From Bacteroidota bacterium (GTDB lineage Bacteria; Bacteroidota; Bacteroidia; Chitinophagales; Saprospiraceae): a stretch of 7,646 nt of DNA. The position numbers and the translations under genes are program-made. The stretch's first letter is position 1; the number at the start of each line of letters is the position of its first letter. Below are positions 1 to 7,451 of the stretch, one piece after another. The stretch is taken from positions 1 through 7,646 of the forward strand of contig QQUB01000777.1 in NCBI GenBank assembly GCA_008501835.1, written 5' to 3'. The notes beneath the pieces were generated by a model. It saw only the letters and a program-made list of their open reading frames with translations. It did no database searches and was not told where the DNA came from.

Positions 1-1105
1 TTACTTCTATGCTATCCACCAATACATATGTCCCTGTTATATCAGTGATAAAACTGCTCAGGATATAGGTTGTTGTTCCATCACATAGCCTGACCAGGTG
101 AAGGGTCACAGGGTAATTCAAACTTTCCACATCCAGATTACACATATCTACTTTGATGTCTTCCACCGAAGCATTTTGCTGTGTTATTTCTGTAGGTGTA
201 CATCCCAGTGGTTGAGGATCACAATCTCCTCCGGCAGTGTCTCTGTCCACCCATTCAATTGCCAGAGTATCTGTCCTTTGGTTAAGGAAGGTGCTCAGTA
301 GTACCACTGATTCTGATTGTCCTTCCAGTTTGGTTATCAACTTTTCATCTGTTTCCTGAATATGGATTCTCTCCAATCGGGTATAAACTCCCTGAATTTG
401 GGATAATTCCTGTAAAAACAACCATCGTTTTTCTCCGTTGGAAAATCCTACCTGATATAAAACATCAGGAATCGTCAGATTGGAAGTATCTGCAGCAGCT
501 ATCAAAACATCAGCCTGTGCAACTACCGTATCAGGATGAATCGTATTATCAAAACCTCCTTCCAACTCTTCACAAAGCACCGATTGTGGATTATACGGAT
601 CATAAAATTGCATAGGTATTGCCGGATCATTTAAATCCTTTTTAACCCAGGCTGTTCCAAAGTCAAAATTTGTCGCCGTAATGGTGATACTGATATCGTA
701 AATAGAATGGGCTGTTCGTACGATCACTTCACCATAAACATATCCAAGTTGTGTGAGAGCAGAAGCAATATCAGCTTCCAATGTATCTCCATCCGTTGGA
801 GGGAAAGATTCCGAGAGCACATAAGCTGATAAATTCAGCGGTAGAACCTGTCCTGTTGAAGAAGTAATACTTACAAGATGGGGCCCAATATCTGCTGTCC
901 ATTTTACATAATAATCCCAAAGTGCCGTATGACATTCACCCTCCTGACAAGGATCAATATCCTCAATGGCAATATCTTCTCCCAGACAAATCAAATCAAG
1001 CAGTTCAGAAAAATCCACTGTTTCTTCCACCTGAATCTGGGTTGGACTTTGAATGACAGGGTCTCCGCATTTATCTGTTCCATCCGCCAGAGGAATCCGG
1101 GTTTT
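1..1105 (-). other. Non-YD segment after RSWLTDIN of the RHS protein
   Basis: From about residue 1417 to the window edge (residue 1784) the coding frame continues but the YD pattern stops. The segment is acidic (for example DFSELLDL, GEDIAIEDIDPCQ) with alternating beta-prone stretches such as YDISITITATNFDF and NYPVTLHLVRLCDG. It holds repeated cysteines: KCGD, LICLG, PCQEGECH, SVLCEE, GGDCDPQPLGC, DMCNL and RLCDG. In related proteins as I recall them, RSWLTDIN is soon followed by a DLF-type motif and more YD core; that continuation is not found here. The segment could be a large domain inserted into the cage wall or a replacement C-terminal region. I do not recognise the fold. Confidence 0.6.
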
Positions 1106-4100
1106 ATTAATATCTGTCAACCAGCTTCTGATATGATATTCATAATCAATCGGCTCTAAATAATGGGGGCCAAAAGGTTGAAGTCCCTTGAAGGTCATTT
1201 CATCCCTGTCATTATACTCCATAACTACCTGGCTTCCCTTAGCCTCTAATCCTGGTGCATCAGGTGCTATAGCTGAAGTCGAAGTTAACCGACCGAAATC
1301 ATCATATTCATTATTGGAAAAGACCCTGAAAGTTAAATGAGCCGTATGGTTTCTTGTGTTTTCAAGTAACCAATCCAGGTGATTGTATTGGAAATAATGT
1401 TTATCTGTGCCTGGAAGTCCTCCATTTTTCGGATAACTGTCTGACTGTTCATTCACTCTTCCATAGTCATCATAGGCAAAACTATTGGTAACCGTTCCGC
1501 TACCATCCAAAACCTTGGCAGTGGTTTGCATTACCTTACCTACATTAATTCCACCCTGACTTTCACCATAAGTGGTGGTTTTGATAATTTCTTGTGAAAA
1601 GGAAGCATTTGTCAACCAAACAGAATCTTGTCTTCCATAATCATCATATCCGAAAGTCAGAACATTCAAATTCGCATCAGTGGTTGTTTGCAATAAATCA
1701 GTGGCATCATCATAGGTGAAAGTTTGCGTTCCACCGCCAGGGATGGTTTTTTCCTGTAATCGTTTTCGGGTATCGTATTTATAGTGATACGGATCTCCCA
1801 ATGGAGGGTGAATGTTTTTAACTCCACCGTGATTATAATATTCATAAGAGGTAATTCCTCCAATTGCATTGGTGATCCTGGACTGGCGACCAATAATATC
1901 AGTATTTACAGAAGTGGCTTGATTAAGCTCATCCAAAGTGGTTACTTTGTAATATTTACCCTCGTTTCCAAATTGAGTTTGTGTGAAATTACCATCGGGG
2001 AAAATTGTTTTCACCACCCGGTTTAATGGAGAGCCATCATATTCATAAAACTTCCAGGTCTTTCCATAAACTTCTTCCTCCGGCAGGAATTGTTCTTTCC
2101 AAACCTGACCAAATTCATTAAAGATCAGTTCTTCTTTTATTACTCCATTATGAGTAGTTCGAAAATGCCTTCCAAGGCCGTCAAGTTCTTGAATTATGGT
2201 CTGTGTGGGTCCGTCTGAATATAGTGTTTGAGTAGAAACCACATTTGGAGAACCATAGGTATAGGAATAGGTGTTATGGATATGAAAATCAGATGTATTT
2301 GTTGCATCAGGACTTGAAACTCCCGATTTTACCCTGGTGCCTCCCTTGGATAATCGCTGAAAGCCATCATAGGCAAAATAACTTTCAATGCTATCTATAT
2401 CCATTGCATAAATGGGAAGACGCCGGATAGTATCATACTGATATTCCCAATGCCATGAATGGAAATCTTTTTCAGTCATTAGACCATCCTCCCAGGTATA
2501 TACTTCAGGAGCAAAACCCATTTTAGTGTAATCATTAGGAAAACCATCAGCTGTGTAACTGCTAATGCTTCCTCGCAATAATTCACTGCCTCCTTCCAAA
2601 ATTTCATAAAACTGAATTGGTTCACAACTGGTGTTATATCCAGTTCTTGATCCACTCACTACGGTATCAGCAACAATCTTTTCTATTTTATAGGGGGTGT
2701 TGATAATATGCTTATTTCCAAGACAACTTGCTCCCTGACCATCTGTACCGTAGTAATATTTAAGCTCATGCTCAATGTCATCGCTATTCGTTGTTGAAAT
2801 GCTTACTGGATTGGTGTGTTTCCCCGCCGGATCATAATCATAATCAATAACCTTGGTCACATTATCCAGAATCTCGGTAGTCTGAGTCAGATAATACCAC
2901 CTGGAGAGGTGTTCATAGTCCTTATAAACTTGAAGATTACCAGCAGTGTTTGATGAGTTGGCATAAAAGTTGGCCACCCTGAATGCCGTTACTTCTTCAT
3001 TGTTTAAAGATTGTTGTTCCCGAAAATCATAAACATTGGTTACTTCTCTAACTGTTGCACCTGTTTTGGAAATATCCTTTTGATGCAGGAGATGTCCTCT
3101 TTTCCAGTCATAGGAGGTGATATCTCCAAAAGGAAAACCTGGTTGTCCCTGATCAGAATCAAAGGAGTAAGTGAAATCGCTGTAACCTTCGTTTTCTGTT
3201 TTGGTGCCGTAATACATTCGTGCATTCAAATAACCGACATGACTGCCCTGGGTAGCTCCAAGAGGAGATTTACTAACAGAACTGGCCATAGGATAATTAC
3301 AAGGAAAATTTTGTGGAGGGTCATATGGAGTACAGGCAATTATGGCAATATAAGCAAATTCAGAAAAATACCTGGGTTGCTGGATTAACACACCACTGGA
3401 TTTCAATGAATCATTGGGATTCAGATATTCATAGGTCTGGATCATATCCTTTTCTCCATCATTATGAATAATTTGTTTTATTCTAACTCCTCCGGCCATT
3501 GCATCTGTTCCCTGGGAAGGGTCATTGCAAATCAAGGACTGGGTTGGAACGGATATTCTGGCTGTTTCTCCGGGGACTATATCAATGTATATCCTGTAAT
3601 CCCCTTCTACCAACAAAACTGTTGTTTCATCCTGAATCGGCTGGGGTGGATTTTGACTGTCAAATTCAGAAATAGGAGCACTCCAATAACTTTGCCAGTT
3701 TCCACTTCCATCTTTTTTTTCAATGATTGCAAAACCAACAATGTCGCCTTGTACAGGACCATATAAATAGGAAGAGATGGTAGTAAATTGATCAATATCA
3801 ACAGAAAAAGTATCTATAACCGGAGAGTTATTCGGATCTCCAACGGCATATACCAAAGGGTTTTCAACATATTCCAAAAGACAAGTCGGATTATCAAGCG
3901 TATCCACAGTACCATAGCGATGTGCTTCAAAAACAAACCTGCTATGTCCTCCTGTAGGATAAGTAATCTGCTTCAGAACATTTGCCTGAGACCCTGATGC
4001 ATCAGGTGAACGATCAGCTCCATTGGCAAATTCGGCAAAAACAAGATTTTTAGGAATTAAGGTACTCGCACTGTTTTGATTGGCAAAACCCCAATGATCC

Positions 4101-5353
4101 TGTTTCATGGATAGACGTGGAGGAAGATCAAATCGGCTTCCTTCAAAATAGGTAAAGGAATGTACTTTTGGTGGAAGGGAATCATCCCCGGTATGCTCGG
4201 AAACAGAAAGCAGTTTTAACCTTTTTTTGTGTTCCGGTTTTTCAAGTGAAGGAATGTTGTAGCCTGTTGCGGTGAAATAATCATAGGCAAAAGTGAAATA
4301 CCTCATACGGGTGGTTCCATCCGTTCCATAAACAGAGATTTTATCAACCATTTTCCCGCCGGGTAAATCCAGCCTTCCACCTAGGTAATCAATCTCAATA
4401 GTTGATGTGGCAGTGGTGATTTTGGTCAGGTAATAACCAATGGAGGTTTGATAAGAAATTGACAGGGAATTTAATCCCAGGTTTTGAGAATAATGTTGTA
4501 AACAGGGTTTACAATCGCCAATTTCAAAAGGTGGTTTACCATAGGAAGCCTCATTAAAACTGGAAATGTAATTGAGGTCATAAAATTCATTATATTCTAA
4601 AAGGATTTCCTCATTGTAAATGGGGTGTTCGATTCTGGTTAAATACCAGGCTGAACGAACCGGTGCAGGGTAAATATCGGAGCCCTGGGTTTCCACCTGG
4701 GTTTCTTCAATTTGAGCAAATGTATAGATATACCCATCAGGAGTGGTAATCATAAAAGAGTCCAGGCTGGAATTTACATCAATCAAAACATCCTGATAAG
4801 GAATCAGTGCTGGTTGATCATCTGGGTCATTGAAATCATGATCAGGTTCAAAAACAAACTTTCCTGAATATCCTGCAAAATTGAAATAAAAGATATCAGG
4901 TTCGGTGTCCAGGGTGCCATCCGCTGCGTTCTTCAAATCCTGGGAAGAAGGAGGATTGGCAATAGGCAGGGTGAAAAAACCATTCGGGCTTTCATCGGCG
5001 TGACCTCTGACGGTGCGTGTTACGGCTCCTCCGGCAATCAATGACCAGCCAAGTCCTGTGTTTCCTGCAACCTCATCAACTTTAAAGCCTCCCGCGTGAT
5101 AAGATAGTGTTAGAGGTAAGGAGATTTGCTTTCCTGTGGCTTTGTACAGAGGAATGGAGATATTGGGTGTTCCGGTGTAATGACTTACAGGGATTTCTCC
5201 ATATTTTCCAAGAGCAGCAGCAGTAGGAGAAGGTCCTGTTACAGGCGTGCCAAAAGAGTTTTTGGCCTGAAAGTCAATGGTCTGTCCATTGACGAAAAAA
5301 GAAAAAATTACAAAGGGAATAATAAATAAAATGCTGAGAAAGTTCCTTTTCAT
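1..5353 (-). CDS. Giant secreted RHS/YD-repeat protein, 3' end outside window
   Basis: The frame starts at the ATG at 5353-5351 and stays open for 1784 codons to the left edge; no stop is reached, so the C-terminus is missing. Residues 1-23 are a signal peptide (MKRN, then a hydrophobic stretch, likely cleavage at VNG|Q). Residues 50-70 (KYGEIP...TGTPNISIPLY) and about 98-115 (GLGWSL, AGG, TRTVRG) match the N-terminal signature of Bacteroidota RHS proteins, which resembles SpvB/TcaC-type beta-propeller or shell regions. Further family landmarks are YPTGG...FVFEAH (about 462-476), GATQGSHVGY (near 690-700) and DWKRGHLL (749-756). YD repeats occupy about 837-1416, followed by at least 368 residues of other sequence. 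RHS proteins form a hollow beta-cage that often encloses a variable C-terminal toxin or effector; the payload, if any, lies outside the window. The role here (toxin, adhesion or other) cannot be decided. The signal peptide argues for Sec export rather than type VI delivery. The family assignment is secure; the function is not. Confidence 0.95.
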   Translation of the reverse strand, partial: MKRNFLSILFIIPFVIFSFFVNGQTIDFQAKNSFGTPVTGPSPTAAALGKYGEIPVSHYTGTPNISIPLYKATGKQISLPLTLSYHAGGFKVDEVAGNTGLGWSLIAGGAVTRTVRGHADESPNGFFTLPIANPPSSQDLKNAADGTLDTEPDIFYFNFAGYSGKFVFEPDHDFNDPDDQPALIPYQDVLIDVNSSLDSFMITTPDGYIYTFAQIEETQVETQGSDIYPAPVRSAWYLTRIEHPIYNEEILLEYNEFYDLNYISSFNEASYGKPPFEIGDCKPCLQHYSQNLGLNSLSISYQTSIGYYLTKITTATSTIEIDYLGGRLDLPGGKMVDKISVYGTDGTTRMRYFTFAYDYFTATGYNIPSLEKPEHKKRLKLLSVSEHTGDDSLPPKVHSFTYFEGSRFDLPPRLSMKQDHWGFANQNSASTLIPKNLVFAEFANGADRSPDASGSQANVLKQITYPTGGHSRFVFEAHRYGTVDTLDNPTCLLEYVENPLVYAVGDPNNSPVIDTFSVDIDQFTTISSYLYGPVQGDIVGFAIIEKKDGSGNWQSYWSAPISEFDSQNPPQPIQDETTVLLVEGDYRIYIDIVPGETARISVPTQSLICNDPSQGTDAMAGGVRIKQIIHNDGEKDMIQTYEYLNPNDSLKSSGVLIQQPRYFSEFAYIAIIACTPYDPPQNFPCNYPMASSVSKSPLGATQGSHVGYLNARMYYGTKTENEGYSDFTYSFDSDQGQPGFPFGDITSYDWKRGHLLHQKDISKTGATVREVTNVYDFREQQSLNNEEVTAFRVANFYANSSNTAGNLQVYKDYEHLSRWYYLTQTTEILDNVTKVIDYDYDPAGKHTNPVSISTTNSDDIEHELKYYYGTDGQGASCLGNKHIINTPYKIEKIVADTVVSGSRTGYNTSCEPIQFYEILEGGSELLRGSISSYTADGFPNDYTKMGFAPEVYTWEDGLMTEKDFHSWHWEYQYDTIRRLPIYAMDIDSIESYFAYDGFQRLSKGGTRVKSGVSSPDATNTSDFHIHNTYSYTYGSPNVVSTQTLYSDGPTQTIIQELDGLGRHFRTTHNGVIKEELIFNEFGQVWKEQFLPEEEVYGKTWKFYEYDGSPLNRVVKTIFPDGNFTQTQFGNEGKYYKVTTLDELNQATSVNTDIIGRQSRITNAIGGITSYEYYNHGGVKNIHPPLGDPYHYKYDTRKRLQEKTIPGGGTQTFTYDDATDLLQTTTDANLNVLTFGYDDYGRQDSVWLTNASFSQEIIKTTTYGESQGGINVGKVMQTTAKVLDGSGTVTNSFAYDDYGRVNEQSDSYPKNGGLPGTDKHYFQYNHLDWLLENTRNHTAHLTFRVFSNNEYDDFGRLTSTSAIAPDAPGLEAKGSQVVMEYNDRDEMTFKGLQPFGPHYLEPIDYEYHIRSWLTDINKTRIPLADGTDKCGDPVIQSPTQIQVEETVDFSELLDLICLGEDIAIEDIDPCQEGECHTALWDYYVKWTADIGPHLVSITSSTGQVLPLNLSAYVLSESFPPTDGDTLEADIASALTQLGYVYGEVIVRTAHSIYDISITITATNFDFGTAWVKKDLNDPAIPMQFYDPYNPQSVLCEELEGGFDNTIHPDTVVAQADVLIAAADTSNLTIPDVLYQVGFSNGEKRWLFLQELSQIQGVYTRLERIHIQETDEKLITKLEGQSESVVLLSTFLNQRTDTLAIEWVDRDTAGGDCDPQPLGCTPTEITQQNASVEDIKVDMCNLDVESLNYPVTLHLVRLCDGTTTYILSSFITDITGTYVLVDSIEV
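1106..2845 (-). repeat. YD/RHS repeat tract within the large protein
   Basis: Degenerate copies of the YD(x)xGRL motif are spread over residues 837-1416. Clear examples are YDYDPAG (near 839), YDGFQRL (995-1001), DGLGR (about 1058-1062), YDTRKRL (1193-1199), YDDYGRQD (1236-1243), YDDYGRVN (1294-1301), YDDFGRL (1350-1356) and YNDRDEM (1380-1386). The tract ends with YEYHIRSWLTDIN, a motif seen late in the repeat region of Bacteroidota RHS proteins. Such repeats form the spiralling beta-strand wall of the RHS cage. The copies are divergent in DNA, so this is an old protein repeat and not a recent tandem duplication. Confidence 0.88.
5285..5353 (-). other. Signal peptide of the RHS protein
   Basis: The first 23 codons read MKRN followed by about 17 mainly hydrophobic residues (FLSILFIIPFVIFSFF) and then VNG before Q24. 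This is a standard Sec signal with a small residue before the predicted cut. There is no cysteine after the hydrophobic core, so the protein is not expected to be a lipoprotein. It supports both the chosen start codon and export across the inner membrane. Confidence 0.8.
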
Positions 5354-5402
5354 TTTTGGATGGTGTTTTTTTGAGAAAATGTTGTGGCATAAAATATCTG
5401 TT

Positions 5403-5426
5403 TAGATTGAGAGCGATTTCAATCTA
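5403..5426. repeat. Perfect 8-bp inverted repeat upstream of the RHS gene
   Basis: The arms TAGATTGA (5403-5410) and TCAATCTA (5419-5426) are exact reverse complements separated by eight bases (GAGCGATT). The element lies 50-73 bases upstream of the RHS start codon. It could be an operator for a dimeric regulator or a hairpin in the 5' untranslated region. It has no adjoining T-run on either strand, so it is not a typical intrinsic terminator. The symmetry is seen directly; the role is inference. Confidence 0.5.
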
Positions 5427-5665
5427 TCCATTACAAAGAGAGCATCATTTAATAATCAGAAGAATTAAAAAATGGCTGAAACAAGTTCACTGATATTCTT
5501 CAAAAAGAAGTTATCGGAACGGCAAAGAAAAGAAGGGTGTAGTTCTCATTTTAAGTATTTAAGAAATTAGAAAATATGGTAGTCAATAAAACCTCTCCAA
5601 TGTGCATCTGAAAACACACAAGGGGTTTAATGTTTCAAAAAACAATTACCACAACTGCTTTTAGG

Positions 5666-5685
5666 TTGAGTGCATGCACACTCAA
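5666..5685. repeat. Perfect 7-bp inverted repeat in the intergenic region
   Basis: The arms TTGAGTG (5666-5672) and CACTCAA (5679-5685) are exact reverse complements around a six-base centre, CATGCA. It sits near the middle of the divergent spacer, about 260 bases from the plus-strand operon start and 310 from the RHS start. There is no T-run next to it on either strand. It may be a regulator binding site or a small hairpin; chance is possible at this length. Confidence 0.4.
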
Positions 5686-5768
5686 AATCCTGCTCTCTTA
5701 AAATTATGAAACGGTTTTTTATCAAAAAATATAACTTTACCAGAAGATAAAGCCGGGGTTATTTTTTG

Positions 5769-5796
5769 ATTAATCTTTAGGTCATTAATCGTTTAG
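5769..5796. repeat. Near-perfect direct repeat ATTAATC-TTTAG
   Basis: ATTAATCTTTAG (5769-5780) recurs as ATTAATCGTTTAG (5784-5796), differing by one inserted G, with start points 15 bases apart. The first copy overlaps the palindrome GATTAATC (5768-5775). The pair lies about 150 bases upstream of the plus-strand operon. It could be a tandem regulator site, but the surroundings are AT-rich and chance similarity is likely enough to keep confidence low. Confidence 0.25.
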
Positions 5797-5948
5797 AATG
5801 GGTATTCAATTATTAAATCTAAAAATACGATAAATTATTGGAAAATTCAAAAATTTTAACATTATGTTTTTGGGTAATATTAATTAAGTCAAGTAAGAAA
5901 CATTTTGTAATTTAGATGCTCCATTAATTCACTTTTGACCACAATTCC

Positions 5949-6494
5949 ATGTTTGAAAACCTAAAGAAAACTTCCGCTCAAAAAAAAGTCATTTTCCTTT
6001 TAGCAGGACTGTTCCTTTTACTCATCATTGCCTATTTCGCAGGATTCAAAAAAACAATTGAAGCTTACCGATTTTATCAGGAAAATATAGCAGCATTTGA
6101 ACAAGCTGAGGATGCTCCTGTGCAAATACAGTCAATCAAGCAAAGACTAACACTGCTCGGTAATGATGTAGATGACATTGATTATGACAGGGAAAAGTTG
6201 TTTGAAAGAGTAAATACTTTTTGTAGCAGAGAAGGCATACAACTTCTCGGATTTGATCCCGAAAAAAGGAAAGAAGCAGAAGGTTATGAAATCATAACTA
6301 CTCCTGTTCGGGTTCGAGGAAAATATCTTGATTTGGTTAGGTTAGTATATCATTTGGAAGCTGAACAAAAGGTAGGTTACATTGCTTCAGCAAACTTTGA
6401 AATGAAAAAAGATCGAAGAAGAAAAAAGGAATTTTTAGAATGTCAGTTGCTTATTCAAAACATTAATAAAAAACAAGAGACTCATGAAAACTAA
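5949..6494 (+). CDS. PilO/GspM-like single-pass inner-membrane protein
   Basis: This 181-aa protein has a short basic cytoplasmic end (residues 1-13, FENLKKTSAQKK), one transmembrane helix (about 14-32), a helical coiled-coil-prone stretch (about 35-70) and a small alpha/beta domain (about 80-172). The latter includes ITTPVRVRGKYLDLVRLVYHLE (about 116-137), which has the beta strand then helix pattern of the ferredoxin-like fold in PilO and GspM. Those proteins sit in the inner membrane and link the cytoplasmic ATPase side to the secretin in type IV pilus and type II secretion machines. Two cysteines (92 and 165) lie in the exported part. The start at 5949 is the first ATG after an in-frame TAA at 5925-5927. 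It is the first gene of the operon and its end overlaps the next gene by 11 bases. Sequence similarity to PilO/GspM is at the level of layout only; another bitopic membrane protein is possible. Confidence 0.65.
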   Translation: MFENLKKTSAQKKVIFLLAGLFLLLIIAYFAGFKKTIEAYRFYQENIAAFEQAEDAPVQIQSIKQRLTLLGNDVDDIDYDREKLFERVNTFCSREGIQLLGFDPEKRKEAEGYEIITTPVRVRGKYLDLVRLVYHLEAEQKVGYIASANFEMKKDRRRKKEFLECQLLIQNINKKQETHEN

Positions 6495-7443
6495 ACTGCT
6501 TACACTCGTAGCTGTAATTACATTATTTGAAGGATGTCGGGATGTATTTGTACCGGACATTTCAAAGGAAATGATAAATCTTGTTGCACCTGCTGATCAC
6601 TTTCAAACTGATGAAAATCAAGTTTCCTTTTTTTGGAATCCATTAACGGATGTTGATGAGTACAGTTTACAAATTGTCACTCCATCTTTTGATTCAATCG
6701 TTCAAGTTGTTTTAGATACCGTTATTACAGACACTCAATTCTCCTGGTTTTTAGATGATGGCACTTATGAATGGAATGTGGTTGGATTAAACGAAGCCTA
6801 TCAGACAGATTGTTGCGAGACAAGAACAATTACAGTTGTTGATAATTTGTCCAATGATTTATCCAATCAAAATGTACAATTACTTACCCCAGCAGAGGGT
6901 TCATTTATGAATAATGAATCTATTCTTTTTTCCTGGCAAGAATTAACAGGAGCAGATAAATACATCTTACAAATTGGGGATGAAAACTTCACCTCAATTT
7001 CACTTCAAAAAGAAGTAATTGAATCTTTTTTCAGTACCTCAATTGATAATGATGGAATTTATTTCTGGCGATTACGAGCTGAAAATAACTCCACTAACAC
7101 TTTCACTGCCTGGGCCCAAAGAAGTTTCACACTCGATAGGCTTCCCCCAGTAGCTCCCCAGCTAGATTACCCAATGGATCTGGATACTTTAGTTACTTTA
7201 AACCAAACTGATGATCTTATTTGGACAAGTGCTGAAGATGTAATTTCTGATTCTTTATGTATTTATTACGATTCTAATCAGGATTCCTTGTTACTTGGGG
7301 TTTTCCTCCAGGCAATGGAATACGATTTAGATGGAAATGGAATTTTTCTGACTCCAGGAGATTATTTTTGGAAGGTAATATCATTTGATCAAGCTGGGAA
7401 TGCATCAGTACCAAGTGATCTGTTTTCATTTATTATTGAATAA
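6484..7443 (+). CDS. Probable lipoprotein with three Fn3-like domains
   Basis: The 319-aa product begins with a signal of 17 residues ending LFEG before C18, so it is probably lipidated; the position three before the cysteine is Phe, not the usual Leu, which makes the lipobox atypical. The residues after C18 (RDVFV) show no acidic pair of the kind used as a surface-export signal in Bacteroidota, so the protein may stay on the periplasmic side. Three Fn3-like beta-sandwich units follow: about 31-118, 131-217 and 223-319. Units 1 and 2 share FxW, a DxYxLQI strand (DEYSLQI, DKYILQI) and a GxYxW strand (GTYEW, GIYFW); unit 3 keeps DLIW and GDYFWKV. Two adjacent cysteines (110-111) occur at the end of unit 1. 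The start overlaps the upstream stop by 11 bases, indicating coupled translation. Likely role is as an envelope-anchored structural or binding component of the neighbouring machine; this is inferred from context. Confidence 0.75.
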   Translation: MKTKLLTLVAVITLFEGCRDVFVPDISKEMINLVAPADHFQTDENQVSFFWNPLTDVDEYSLQIVTPSFDSIVQVVLDTVITDTQFSWFLDDGTYEWNVVGLNEAYQTDCCETRTITVVDNLSNDLSNQNVQLLTPAEGSFMNNESILFSWQELTGADKYILQIGDENFTSISLQKEVIESFFSTSIDNDGIYFWRLRAENNSTNTFTAWAQRSFTLDRLPPVAPQLDYPMDLDTLVTLNQTDDLIWTSAEDVISDSLCIYYDSNQDSLLLGVFLQAMEYDLDGNGIFLTPGDYFWKVISFDQAGNASVPSDLFSFIIE

Positions 7444-7451
7444 CCCAAAGT

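Larger units (their letters stand above)
5354..5948. other. Divergent AT-rich intergenic region, no gene found
   Basis: This 595-base gap separates two divergent transcription units and must contain or neighbour both promoters. It has a lower GC content than the flanking genes and only very short open frames. No tRNA, rRNA or recognisable riboswitch was seen. It contains two perfect inverted repeats (5403-5426 and 5666-5685) and a direct repeat (5769-5796). No good match to the Bacteroidota promoter pattern (TTG, then TAnnTTTG about 20 bases downstream) was found on either strand, only one-mismatch -7 elements without a partner TTG. Confidence 0.7.

Noticed and set aside
878..1159. A 93-codon plus-strand open frame, with similar shorter ones at 98-301, 1784-2026, 2245-2430, 3464-3766, 3788-3997 and 5126-5329
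   Set aside because: All are antisense to the RHS gene and look like chance translations of its complementary strand.
1666..1893. A 75-codon minus-strand open frame, with others at 3040-3225 and 3607-3801
   Set aside because: They are in a different frame of the same strand inside the RHS gene, whose own frame gives clear YD-repeat or family sequence at these places.
3011..3388. A 125-codon plus-strand open frame
   Set aside because: It lies wholly opposite the strongly supported RHS coding frame and its translation has no recognisable domain or plausible composition; it is a shadow of the real gene.
5472..5570. A 32-codon plus-strand open frame starting MAETSSLIFF in the spacer
   Set aside because: It has no ribosome binding site, no membrane or toxin-like pattern and is within the length expected by chance.
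5732..5739. TAACTTTA as a -7 promoter element for the plus-strand operon
   Set aside because: It differs by one base from TAnnTTTG, has no TTG at the expected upstream distance and would leave a leader of about 200 bases; too weak to annotate.
5711..5770. T-rich and A-rich runs around 5715-5730 and 5761-5767 as an intrinsic terminator
   Set aside because: There is no GC-rich stem before the T-runs, and both flanking genes point away from this region, so no terminator is expected.
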